From Patagioenas fasciata (Eukaryota; Chordata; Aves; Columbiformes; Columbidae), in contig NC_092520.1 in the NCBI RefSeq assembly GCF_037038585.1, forward strand, positions 145,327,104-145,391,103: 64,000 nt of DNA, given 5' to 3'. The position numbers and the translations under genes are program-made. Below, one piece after another: positions 1 to 12,200 of the stretch. Numbering within the stretch: position 1 is the first letter of the stretch; the number at the start of each line of letters is the position of its first letter. The notes under the pieces are model-generated. The model searched no databases. It saw only the letters and a program-made list of their open reading frames with translations, and had not been told where the DNA came from.

Positions 1-1880
1 CAGCACTTTGAGGGAACAGAACTTGTCATAACTACATGGAAAAAGATCACTCACCAATTAGGAGCTAACTTACAAATACATCAAACATACGAGACTCCAA
101 AATAGATGTCTAAAGATGGCAATCATACCAGCATGTTGGCAATCGTACTGTATTCCAACAGGGGAGCTTAACGGTCGTGACAAACATGAGCTCTCTGTTT
201 ACCTCTGGAGTATGAATGATTACAATTGCCTGAGATGTCTGCCTGTGGGAATTACAGTACAAGAAGGAAATAAGGGTTGGACTTCTATTGAACTGGTAAG
301 ACACTTGTGTGTGATGATCTTTTCAAGGCTGAACAAGGCAGAAAAAAAATAAAAAACAAACAAACAACACACAAAAAACCCCAAACAGCCGGTGTTCAGA
401 CTCAAGCTTCAGCTGTTTGTAATGAAGTCAAAAAAAACCCAAATGATGCAGTGCTTCATCAAGAATAGGAGACAGGAAAGTGGAATTTTAAAATTAATTA
501 AATATCGAGGGAGAATAAAAGAGGAAAACAAAACAAGTACACAGGGAAACTCGTTAGTAGGAAGGGGAAAACGAAAGGTGATAGCTAGGGACTGAGCTGC
601 TGAACTGGTTGGAATCCTATATATTATTATTTCAGAACATGAAATAGGCCCTTGAAAAACAATGTTATGAAAATGTTTTGAAGTGAGGTGGAAAACAAAA
701 ATGCACAGCCATCTAATACACATCAACAAATGCTTTTATAGAAGTCAGCAGAAAAAAACATCTGTAACTCTGAGATTGATGTTCATGTCATCTGCATGGG
801 CTAGACTTAAGAAGCTGAAGATCAACAAAACAGTGAGAGAGGATCATTGAGTACCATTTCACAGAGGAAATGCTAAAAATTAAACAACCTTGGCCTCCTT
901 AAGGAAAAAATACATATATATAAAGAAACAGCCTAATACCACTCCCAAGAGTTTTAATAGTTGGAAGAAGTGATCCCTTCTGAGTAGTAGAAATAGAGAC
1001 TTGTCTGAAAACTAAGCAATCCGCAATAACTGGAGATGAGTCACATTACTGCTAGAGAGAAAGATTTTCTGGAGTCTACAATACATGGAGTGAAAGAAAT
1101 ATCTTTATAAAGATAAAAATATTTTTTAAAAATCTTTATATTAAGCATCATCATTTAAGAATACACAGGATGACAGACTTCCTCATCTATTTCAGGAGTT
1201 GTTTTAAAAACAAACAAACAAACGAAACCCCCAAACCAACCAAGAACCAAAACAATGGGCAGTCATTATGTTTCAAGGAGGTAACAAGGCAAACAGCAAA
1301 ACAGTCACTTTGTCCATGCCCAAGATGCTCGATTATTAACTCGCTCTTTCCTTGTTCATGTCAAACAAATTCAGGGCCCTGGTATGTAGATCATTTTTAT
1401 GAATAACATAGATGTCCTACTCCAGGAACTTAGTTTAAATAGAAAAGATAGAGTAGCACAACAACTTACATAGTATCTTTATATGCCAAACCAGGAGCAG
1501 AGACACTGAGGGATTTGTGCAGCAGGAATCGGTAAGGTCATAGCAAAATTATGTATCGTTCCTAAATCCTACTGCTACACTAGATGTGCAAGATGATTCT
1601 TCCTGTTGGCTTTGTCAGTGAATGCCACAGTGCCAAGCATCGGGCTGACTGTAGCGCTCCCGCCTCCTCTTTGGCTACGTGCGAATAAATGTTCATATAC
1701 CCTATTTTTTTAATTTTCCTGACTGCGTGGTTCGAGAATATTCCCCCTCTGCAGGGATGCAGAGGTACATTTATGGCAGGAGGCTAGAGCTGCTGGCTGG
1801 GGCTGCCATCCCGGCCCAATTCAGGCAGCGCCAGAGAGGGCAGCGAGGGAACGGCTGCAGGTTTTGCCTGTTGCTGCAGC
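1..1880. other. Upstream intergenic DNA, AT-rich, no gene seen
   Basis: No open frame here looks like a gene. The stretch is AT-rich and holds two low-complexity tracts made almost only of A and C (351-387 and 1206-1255, the second with two interrupting Gs). Base composition rises towards G+C from about 1620 as the CpG-rich KLHL42 promoter begins. In mammals MANSC4 lies on the other side of KLHL42, but I see no exon of it here. Confidence 0.6.
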
Positions 1881-2360
1881 CCGGAGCCAGCACTTCGCCT
1901 CTCTGATCGCGCCCCCGTCACGCACATGAGCTGGAAAATCCATCCCCTCCCCGGCACAGGGGCCGGGTGGGTGGGTGCCCTGCAATGTGGTTTGGAGCTG
2001 ATATACCCAGCGGGCAGCCAGGCAGCGCGGAGAGGAGCGGCCGCCGCCTGAGCGCTCAACATTGCCTTTTTAGGGCTTTTTTTGTCTTTCCTCTGTGTGT
2101 GTTTTCTTTTTTTTTTTTTTTTTTTTTCCTCCTTCCCCTTCATCTCTCCTTGCAGGGGCAGAGCCGACAAGGCTGCCGCAGCACCTCCCTCCCTCCCAGA
2201 CCGCCTCCCGCAGCAGGGCACGGCCCGGCACGGCGCCGCTCCGCTCCGCACCGCAGCGCTCCGCTCCTCCCACCGCAGCCGCGGCCGCCGGGGCGGAGGC
2301 GGAGCCTGCCCGTAGCCGGCAGCGGCCCGGCTGAAGCGCAGCCAGGGGAGGGGGTGAGCG
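1880..2360 (+). promoter_or_regulatory. KLHL42: CpG-rich promoter and 5' UTR of KLHL42
   Basis: The sequence becomes strongly G+C and CpG rich from about 1880 and stays so through exon 1, as in housekeeping-type CpG-island promoters. A GC box-like GGGGCGGAG lies near 2290-2298. I see no convincing TATA box. The transcription start cannot be placed from sequence alone. There is no ATG between about 2130 and 2360, so a leader starting in that interval would have no upstream ORF. A 21-T run (2107-2127) followed by pyrimidine-rich DNA sits within the block. Confidence 0.6.
2107..2127 (+). repeat. Poly-T tract (21 T) in the promoter region
   Basis: An uninterrupted run of 21 T, continuing into pyrimidine-rich sequence, about 235 bases upstream of the KLHL42 start codon. 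It may exclude nucleosomes or simply be a slippage-prone tract. Assembly length may be unreliable. Confidence 0.9.
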
Positions 2361-3250
2361 ATGTCCCTGGCGGGGCGGCGGCGGCAGGAGGAAGAGGAGG
2401 GGGAAGGGGAAGAAGGGGATGGGGCCGGTGAAGGGGAGGAGGTGGTGCAGATCCGGTTGGGGGACAAGTGCTACCCGGTGTGCAAGAGGAAGCTGATCGA
2501 GCAGAGTGACTATTTCCGAGCCCTTTACCGCTCGGGCATGCGGGAGGCAGGGCAGGGCCAGGAGCAGCTGCTGCGCGGGGGGCTGAGTGCTCTGGGGCTG
2601 GAGCTGGTGCTGGACTTCATCAACACCTCCTGCCTGGCCAGGCTGGAGCAGGAGGAGGGGGGCGATGAGGAGCCCCCTTTGCTGGAGGAGCTGGTGGAGG
2701 CCGCTTCCTACCTGCAGGTCACCCCTTTGCTCCGCCTGCTCCTCTCCCAGGTGAGGCTGGGCAACTGCTTCGAGCTGCACCGCCTGGCTCAGGTCTACGG
2801 TCTCCAGGACTTGCACGATGCCTGTCTAGACTTCATGGCCACCCATTACCACCAGGTGCTGCGGAGGCCCGATGCCCGACCACATCTCCTCCTGCCCCAT
2901 GCTCTCCAGGAGCAGTTAAAGGAGAGGCGGATGAGGGGCACCGCCACCCTTGTGGCCATCGGGGACTTCATGGGTGCCTCCACTTTGGGCTTGCCTCCTG
3001 GCTGTCACCCTCAGGTGGAAGCCCCCTGGTCTATGCTGAGGTATGATGAGGAAGCAGAGAGGTGGCTGCCCATGGCCAGCAAACTGCCCCCTGATCTGGT
3101 TAATGTCCGAGGCTACGGGTCGGCGATGCTGGACAACTACCTGTTCATCGTTGGGGGCTACAGGATCACCAGCCAGGAGATCGCGGCTGCCCATTGTTAC
3201 AACCCTTGCCTAAATGAATGGAGTCAACTGGCTTCAATGAACCAGAAGAG
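2361..3250 (+). CDS. KLHL42: KLHL42 coding exon 1: acidic N-terminus, BTB, BACK-like, first kelch blades
   Basis: This exon encodes residues 1-296 and two bases of codon 297 (Arg). The ATG has G at -3, and an in-frame TGA lies at 2355-2357, so no longer frame is possible. Residues 9-27 are nearly all Glu, Gly and Asp. The BTB fold begins near VVQIRLGDKCYPV (about 28-40) and includes the KRKLIEQSDYFRALYRSGM segment typical of KLHL42. A second acidic Glu/Gly loop lies near 96-110. Kelch sequence includes NVRGYGSAMLDNYLFIVGGY (about 248-267). The splice donor follows as AG|GTAACT at 3251. Base composition is very GC-rich, unlike exons 2 and 3, as expected for an exon inside a CpG island. Confidence 0.97.
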
Positions 3251-6200
3251 GTAACTCCTACTCCCCGACATACACGTGTGTCCATATGTGTTGTCAAAAT
3301 AGACCCTGCTGAGTCACATGGTGTTGGCTGGACACAACGTTACAAGAAGTGTTTCAGACCTGTCTCTGTGCCGTGAATCACCCATGTCTCTTGCACTGTG
3401 TGGCTGGAAGGACTGCAGTGCTTGGCGATGGCTTGACAGCGTGCCACCGGAGAGGCCTGGCAAACCTTGTCTTTACCAGCAACAGTCATCCCGCTGCAGC
3501 GCGATGCTGCTGCCTCTCTCCTGTTTAGGGCCTCATGTGCATAGTGTGAGGAGCTGCTGTAGCAAGGGAAGGATGAGGAGGACGAAGCTTTGTTGCATGA
3601 ATGGTGGTGGTTAAGACCTTGGCTGTGGGAGAACACGAGCCAGCCATCAGCAGAGGAGAGCTCTCCACCATGTGTGGTCGTTCACCTTGGTGTGAAATGG
3701 TGGAAAGCTTCCACTTTTCATTTAAATTGCAGTATACAAGGAGCCAGTGTCTCCAAACAGCTGTCTTGCCAGTAGTAGAAATTCTCCTGAAAATAGCAAA
3801 GATTTAAAAAACAAAAAATATTCCCTTACTTTCTTCATGATATATTTTAAATCCAGTACTGTACATGCCAAGAATTACTGCTCTTAGTGAGGATGTACAG
3901 TCTTATCAGAGCTAGAGGTGGCTGAAAAATTTTAGTTGCAGCAGTTTTTCATTGGTTTCTACTTTCATCAAAATCTGAATGTTTTGCATTTCAGTGAAAT
4001 ATTCACAGAACAATGTCAGGAAGACTATGAGAAATTTCTCACTTCATAAGAATATTTGGATCTGGGAATCATTAATAATTTTGATGATTTTGCTTTTTTC
4101 CTTTTTCCTTTTGAATTGTTTGTTTGACATTTATGTTTAAGTTAGTATTCAGAAACACTTGTATAATTTACACTTGAAAGAATAATAGCTAGCCTTGAGG
4201 GGAACCCAAGAATAGAGGCCACCTCCCTGGCCAAGGTTGTGGCTGCTCTGCCTTAATCACGCTGCAGAGTTACCAAAACAAAGCCTTTTACTTCATTGAA
4301 ACAAAATGTTTCTGTTATCCAACATGAACTTCCTCATTGCTTCCGTTTTAGAAAAAGTGCTGTCTGAAAAAAGAACAAGTAAGGAGGCCAAAATTCACTG
4401 TAGAATGGAAATTCTCTACTCCATCCAGTAAATTCAAAGAGCATGCAGAGACCAAAACCATTGGCATGAATTCTTTGGGTAGTAAAACTGCGGTCTCTGT
4501 TCTGGTCTCTATTTAGCTCTTGCCAGCTAAAACCCCTCAAAACAGGGATTTGACCCAAAATTAGTGCTTTACCATTTCATCCTTGTTTTTCACTTTGTGA
4601 GAATATCACTGAAATGATTTCCTCCATACTCAGTCATTGGAATTAACTGGATTTTTTTTTTTTCAGTATTTCTGGCTTCTTGAAACAGTGTTGCAAAAAA
4701 TTTTATCTGTAAAATGAGTGTTTACTTTTAATCACTGTAAACACCTTCTCCTACAGACATATCTCTTAGAACCTGAGCCTATAAGTGGTCTACACTGAGT
4801 TGCCTGTGAAAACTGAGATGTTTTAGCCATCTTCACTTCAGCAGTCTTGCCTACATGAGCACAACTGGGAGTGCATTGGCCTCTGTAAAAAAAGATGATG
4901 GAGTCAGGCCACACAGCATCTCCCATGGAAATCAACTTAAACGTGGAAGTCCCACGTTGATCAAGTTACGAGGTTTTGGCATTGGTTTCTGTGATGTATA
5001 TAGCAAGAGAGATATTATTATGTGCGATGGTTCTGCAGCATGGCACATTAGAGCCTTTTAGAAAAAGTTTTTTTCAGACCCTTTTTTCACCTTATAACTT
5101 GACTGTTCAAACTGTAGATCAGCCTTTCTTCCTCCATACTTTCATTTTTTTCTAGGATATATAATGATTATATCTGAACTAAACTAACGATGTTTTCTCC
5201 TTATATTACTATTTTCAACTGCATTACCAAAACAACTGGATCTTGAAGCCCATGACAGGTAACAACAAGGTATTCCTTAGCACAGAATTTCATATTGGTG
5301 ATTTATGGCAGAAAAATAGTATGTGAATGGATATTTTTGGAATAGTCTCTGTTCTTACGTTTCATGGTAGCAATGGTTGTATGTTGGTCTCTGAATGATA
5401 AGCAGGGGATATTTTTTTTCATGGAAACTCTGCTGACCCCTTCACAAAACATGTTTTTGACTTGAGCATTTTCATGGAGTATCATATCTGAAGTTACTGG
5501 GTTTTTTTCTATCTGACATATTATTTCAGCTGTTTGATGACCAGCTTGACATTTAGTGGCCAGAACACAGGAAGAGATGGCCTGTGCTGTAGGAGGCAAG
5601 AGCAGGAAGGTTTTTAGGATCAGGGAGTTTGCATTCAACAGGAGCAACCCGTCTGCTGCACAGATGTGCTGCAGTGAGGTCTGCACTTTGCTCGGCATTG
5701 TATTTTTAGTTTGTTATGCTGTAGTAAAATAAGCAGGGCACTTGGCCAGCATGCTGCTTAGGAGTTGCAGTCATATGACTTTCTGCCAAATGAGTTTATG
5801 TCAACTGATATAATTACATCCCATGGATGAATTTTTTGCATACCTTGAGGGAGGGTTCTAGTTCCCATTGAAGTTGGTTTGACTTCAGGCAACATTTAAA
5901 GAGTATCTGGATCTGGCCTACGAGAACAGATGCATATATTGGCCTCAAAAGAAGGCTGAGGAGTTATGGAAATAATTGTTCTGATTTGCTGTTAATATAA
6001 TAACTTCTCTGCCATCATCAAACCTTGTAAATTCTATTATTTTTATTTTTAATTATTTCCATTATTGTAATATAGAATCCCAGGATGCTGGGATTCTCTT
6101 CATGTGCATAGATGAAATAAATAGTCCCCACTTACTTCTAAGTAGAAAACAAAAGCTGTCAGATGTGTACTGAATACTTAGCAGTCATTTTGATTTAGGT

Positions 6201-9200
6201 TATAGCTGTTAACTTTCTTTCCAGATGTAGATTTCTTATTACTGTATTTTCAAATTTGTTCATTATAAGTAACTCCTGTATATTATTCTTGTGATGCCCA
6301 CATAAGCTTGAGAAAGTGTTATTTCCTATTTATGCACAGATAAGGGAGATAAAATAATTTTCTCAGGCTCATACAGGAAGCCTATGACTGAAGCTGGAAT
6401 TTCTTGTCATCTGAGAGCTAAATCTGGTGTCTGTCACAGATATTCCCTAAAAAAACCCAGAGTTTCAAGATCTTTTAATTCTAGAGATATTGCTGTACTT
6501 GGAATAGTGTCTTCAGAGAACTACCTGGGCCTTTCTGTGGAAGAAATTCCATGTAAATGTTGCCCAAGATCACTTGTGTTCTTTGGGGACAGGAAGGTAA
6601 CAAGGCACTTCAGGGACTGTTCAAACAATGCCCTTCAATACCTTCCCATACTTTTCTTTAAATTGATGCTGTCAGTTGTAATTTGCCATTTAAGGATAAT
6701 ATACTCAGAGAATTTCTACTGCATGTGCCAGTTACAGCTGTGTATTCCGCTTTTATTTTCCTTCAGAACACTCATGGCAGGTAGATCTTCCAGGCTTGGA
6801 AGACCCTTGTAAACCACTGGCTGGGATTATACACATGCACGTGGAACATGGTTTTTGTGAGTAATCTGTGCCTGAACTGCTGCCACTCTGAGGACTCCTA
6901 CAGGAATATGAGAGGGTGATCCTGCAATATTATGGTGGTTTATGAGACCTCCTCTTTCCACTTTTTTTTTTTTTTTTACTCAAAATTCCTCTGTGTTTAG
7001 GGAAAATAAACTTTTGAAAAATTTTGAAGTTAGAAATATAAGTCTCACATTTATCAGAAATATGTCATGTACTTCCAAAGCTAAAGGTTGGATGCCGTGT
7101 GCTCTGCAGACTCATGTAAGGAATGTAAAAAAAAGTGGTTCATGAAAAAATGTAAAATGCTTTGGAACTGCATTTGTAACTATGCTTTCATGATTCTTCA
7201 TCCCTGTTGTAAATGCTTTAACTCTAGAACAAAGAAGTAATCTGATTTGCGAGAAAGAAATTTCAAGCTTAAAGTTGATCATTTGGCAGGAAGGAACCGC
7301 AGGTTAGTCCAACCCTCCTGCTCTACAGCAGGACCCAACTTACCTTGCAAATACAAGTCTAACTTGTTCTTGAAACCCTCCAGCAATGTGGATTCCAGCC
7401 TCCCCGGTAACTTATTCCCATGTTTAGCTGCTCTTCCAATCAGGAAGCCCTCTCTAATATCTGTACTAATTTTTTTCTTGTACACTAAATGAATGACATC
7501 TGTCAGTGAACAAGAAGAATGCTTGTTGTTTTTATAACCACTTTCAGTGTGGTCTCCTATAGATACCTCTATGTCTCTTAATGCAATCCAGAATAATGTA
7601 GGAGTTTTTTGCAAGTTATTAAATGTCTTGTATTCAGAAAGCTATGCACACTGACCCCTAGATCTTTTTGCATTTGTGCATTGTATTTTTTTCCTTTGTG
7701 CATATAGTGCTTTGCACTTGTCTTTATTGAATGAAAAATGTATTTTGAACTATGGTAAAACCCCACAGCTTGCTCTTGCTTGTGTTCCTGGGGTTCTTTT
7801 TTAGTGGAAACAAGGGATATCAGAAGACAGGTCATACCCAGTTTTGTCCCAACAAGAAGGGTACATATTGGGCCTGACATTTGGAAAATGCTTTTGATCC
7901 CTCAAGTTTAGATAACTCACTGGTGTGAGTGGAGTCATATTGCAGTTGAATCTGACGGACTGTTCAGCTCTGTCATTTCCAAGCTGTAGTCCATGGAACA
8001 CTTAGTTGTGGAGAGCTGGCAGGTTGCTCAATGTTTGCTTTCCTTGTTTCCAGCTGCCCCAACACATTAGAAGAGTGTAAAAATACACTAAATATTTCCT
8101 AATGTTCACTCTCCATAAAAACACCTGCTGTTATTGGCATGGAGAGGTGAATGGCAGAAGTTTTTCATAACCTATTGAGCCATTGTCTAAACTTTCATAT
8201 AAAGTGTTCTGATGGATACTTACAGCTACTTTTGAGTAAAATTACCCTTGTAGTTAATGTGTTCCATAAATCTGAGACACTTCCACTGCATGCCATCCAT
8301 TTTAACAAGCATTGGAAGTGGTTACATGACTGACACAACTGTACATGGCCTCCTTCTAGAATAATTGAAGTTGAAGGTTGTGCCATACATCTTTCACTGG
8401 ATAGTTTTCCCTGTGTTGCAAGAACCAGTTCAGTGATACAAAGGCCAACAAGCAAAAACTGGATAAATTACCTCCATTCAGATAAATAGTAAGAGGCTAC
8501 AATTAGAGGGTAACTAGAGAAGCACATGTGAGTTAGAAAACCTGAATTCTTTAATGTTCTGGCACTACACACTTGTTTAGTTAATTCATGTGCTCTGTGG
8601 CAGAACTTTTAGCATGTTTGAAAAGTGGGTAGAAGATCTTAGAATAGGGAAACACTATCTGTGTGCATGTGAACTCATTTCATAAGCCAAAAATCCTGCA
8701 CCATCTCCATCATAGGCACAGTTACAGACTTTCTAACATACTTCAGATTTTAAAGGACTGCTTGGAAAATGCATTTACATTTTGTGGTTTTGTTTCCTTG
8801 TTGATTTGTAGATTTCTTTTTTTCCACCATAACCTTTAGAACAGGTACATTGCTTTGAAAATCATAATGTTTTGCAAGTAATTATTTCGTACCCACTACT
8901 GATTGCCATGTTATTCTGGATTCTCTAAGATGGAAAATCTAATTGCTGTAGAGATGAACAAACTGACCTAATCATAAATGTCAGCAAAAAAAAATTAATA
9001 AAAAGCAATTAATTCCTTCAAAGGAGCATTTTAATTTCCAAAGCTATATCAGGATGACAAGAACAAAATTATTCCATCTGGAAACAAATTCTTTTTCCAG
9101 ATATATTTAATAAAAATAAATTGCAGGGCAGTCTGCTGCTAGGCAGGGTTTGTTTTGTCCAGACAAACCCCTGCAAAACTACTTACCGGTATGTTTTGAA

Positions 9201-12200
9201 TCTTGGATTCATGCAGAGTGAGACTCTCTTTACTGCTCAGCAGGCCAATGCAAGTCTGAAGCAGCACTTCAGTTTTATGGACATAACACAGTTCCCCATT
9301 TGGCTTTATGCTGAGCTGGTGCACTCTAATGACTTTCACACATTTAGTTAATTGGGCTACTGCATGGTGAAATCTCAGTTTGGTGCAGCAGCAGAGAAGG
9401 AGCAACCTTTCTAGGCAATGAGACTGTTTCTGAGGAGAGGAAGAGCTCATCTTTTATTAGGCCAGCTTCCATAGCTGGAAGGAACAGCTGAGCAAGGAAG
9501 CCAACTATCTTCACGTCCTCCAATTTCTTCCTACAGATTTGCACCTTTAATTTCTATAGGCCATTTTTTTTCTGCCTGTATTATCTTAAAAATGTAAGAC
9601 ATAAATAAGCCTTCTTGAGTTTCAGTAAGTATCAAGTTGTTCTTTTCCATGTGTGAAATACAACAGCATAATCAAAACAAAGAAGAAATAACAGAACAGG
9701 GCATTCATTGCCTGTGGAGTGCAATGTATTTTGTTCGGCTATGGGTAGAACATTAACTTACAGATATATCTTGCTTCAGTGGAATGAAGGATGTATATTT
9801 AGTAGTTTAATGCAGAATAAGGTACAGGAGGTTCCCCCTTCTTTTGCAGAACGTGATTCAACGTGTACCGTTTTAAATCTCTGTTTATAAGGGTTATTAA
9901 AGAGATTCTATATTACAGACTGAGATGAACACACATTCTGAGGCATTCATCAAATCTTGTTTGAAATTTCTGCAGTTTTAACTAAAATAATACCCTGGAC
10001 TCTGTGTATATATAATACATTTTTCTCTACTAAAAGTACTTTACTGGAAACCGAGTGAAAATGAGACATCTACTGAACACATTAGTTAACTAAACATTTA
10101 GAGCTCAAACTGTGACACTGAAATCCAAAATAAAATATTCATCATTCTCAGCATCAATATACTTAGCATCCAGAATATCACTGGTTACTGTCCTTAGTAA
10201 TTACAGTATAATTATGGAATTTTGGCCTTGCACATAAGAGCTCAGATGCTGTAATATGTGAAATGATGGTACAAGTTGTAAGTGATGATCGGTATGTTGG
10301 AGCCTTGATAGGAAGAACTTTCCTATATTTTTCTGTATGTCTATGCAACCTGTTTCAATGCTGCAATCTTTTCTTTCAGGTCCAATTTTAAGCTCTTGGC
10401 TGTAAATGGAAAGCTCTATGCCATTGGTGGTCAATCCCTTTCCAATGTGGAGTGCTATAACCCAGAAAATGACTGGTGGAATTTCGTAGCATCCATGCCA
10501 AACCCTCTTGCAGAATTCTCAGCTTGTGAATGCAAGGGCAAGATCTACGTTATTGGAGGATACACTACACGAGGTAGAAAGCTTGCTTTTATGTATGTAT
10601 GTATGTGTTTATTTGTTTATTTATTTATTTATTTATTTGTTTATTTTTAAACGTCATTGCTTCTAAGGCCCAGATAATTTTCTTCCCTTTTTCAAGAAAT
10701 CTTTTGAACTGATGTAGAAAGCTGCATAATATTCATTAAAACACGTAGATATAAATCACTGGTAGAAAATAATTGACAAATGAAACAAAAAAAAATTAGC
10801 TCTGTCATAGAGGAATCAGATTTTTTTTTTTTTCGGGACCTTTTTGGACGTGGGGTGCTATTATTCTGAGGGAACAGACTGATGGCTACTCCAGCAGCCA
10901 ACTTAGCCCTCCTTCTTTTAGAGTTTGATCACACAATAGAAAGGTCTCAACAAATACACTTGTTTACTTTTTAAATACCTGATTGAGACTGTGAGAAGGA
11001 GAAATACTAAGAAAATATCTGCCTGCATTAGTATTTCTCATGTACTGATAGATGTCACGGCCCTTTCGCTATAGCATTTCAGTGTTTCACAGACAAATTC
11101 AAGCTGTAGTTAAGATTTTCAGTGGTGAAATCACTTAACTGAATAATTAATCAAAAGCAGGAACCAACATATTTTACTTACTTCTTTTCTATACTTTGTT
11201 TTCTAAGGATACTGCAGAGAGGGAAGGCTTTGAAGTTGCGTTGTCTCCTGACAATTGCTTTATCCAATGGAAAAACAATCTATCTAAAAAGAGCTCCCAT
11301 GTTATCATTCCTTAAACACATAGTGCTATTTTTTAGGAAAAATACCATTTTCACAGAGTTTTAAAAGTACTTTTTTTTTCCCCCCTTGTCAAATGTTTAC
11401 TAGGATTTCCTAGGTTTAAATTCCTATCTCTAGTCCTTTGCCCACTTCATTTGATCACAGTGGTTTTATTTTGTTTTCCAAATGGAGAATAAAATTAAAA
11501 GAAAAATCAACTTTTACAGAGAGTACTGCAAGGAAAACTGAAGTGACATTAGAGCAAGCTGTCCCTTCTAGTGTTCGAGCACATCTTAGCTCTGAATCAT
11601 TATAAAGTTTATAAAAGACACACTTCCACCCCTGGTGGTCCTTGTGGTAATGATAACCTTCGACAGCATTTTGCCCGGTTCATTCTGACCCAGAACCTGG
11701 TGGCTTCACTGGGGAAAACAGAAGATATCACTGTGCCTGTTCCTGTGTGGAAGGCCATGCCGTGGTGTGCTCTGCGATCCCAGTCCTCTGGCCATCCCTG
11801 CTAAAGGAGCTGTTGGGGTTCCTTGTGCTCCCTGATGTCCAGCACTAGGACTGAGCGATGTCTGGCACACAGCACTTGCTTTGCTGAAAAGTCAGACCCA
11901 AGGGCAAACATCCTTTGAGACACAAGAGCAGAGAGCAAAGGGAAGGGACTGAAACAGGGTAGCGGGAGGACCTGTTGTGATAGACCAGAGTTAGGGTTTT
12001 GTCATTTTTAGCTAGAGAAAGGAGAGGTGAGAAGAAAAAGCTCTTGATTTGGCTAATAGTGCTACAAAGTTATGGGAGTAGGAGCTTTTCTTCTTCATTC
12101 CCTGAATTTTGCAAGTCCCTTTTCTAGAGCTTGTGCTGCTCTTTCTTCAGACTGCCTACTCTGACTGTCATGTACAGGAAGATCTGCATGTTGCTGCTGC

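Larger units (their letters stand above)
3251..10379 (+). other. KLHL42: KLHL42 intron 1
   Basis: A 7.1-kb intron starting GTAACT and ending in a pyrimidine-rich stretch with TTTCAG at 10374-10379. It interrupts an arginine codon after its second base (phase 2). It contains a MIR-type remnant (6318-6430), a perfect short hairpin (6074-6097) and an old minus-strand CR1-like LINE fragment (7270-7740). The rest is AT-rich with no recognised element. Open frames of 142 codons (6384-6812, +) and 131 codons (5303-5698, -) show no known protein pattern and are treated as chance. Confidence 0.9.

Noticed and set aside
1784-2816. Long minus-strand open frames (227 and 248 codons) opposite KLHL42 exon 1
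   Set aside because: They lie in the CpG-rich first exon and promoter, where stop codons are rare in all frames. Their residues are runs of Pro, Ser, Arg and Ala with no known domain, and they mirror the sense codons.
5303-5698. 131-codon minus-strand frame in intron 1
   Set aside because: No recognised motif, no sign of splice or promoter signals, and residue use is unremarkable. Chance is the simplest explanation.
6384-6812. 142-codon plus-strand frame in intron 1
   Set aside because: It begins inside a MIR-like remnant, shows no protein family pattern, and lies in an intron. Length alone is possible by chance in 64 kb and six frames.
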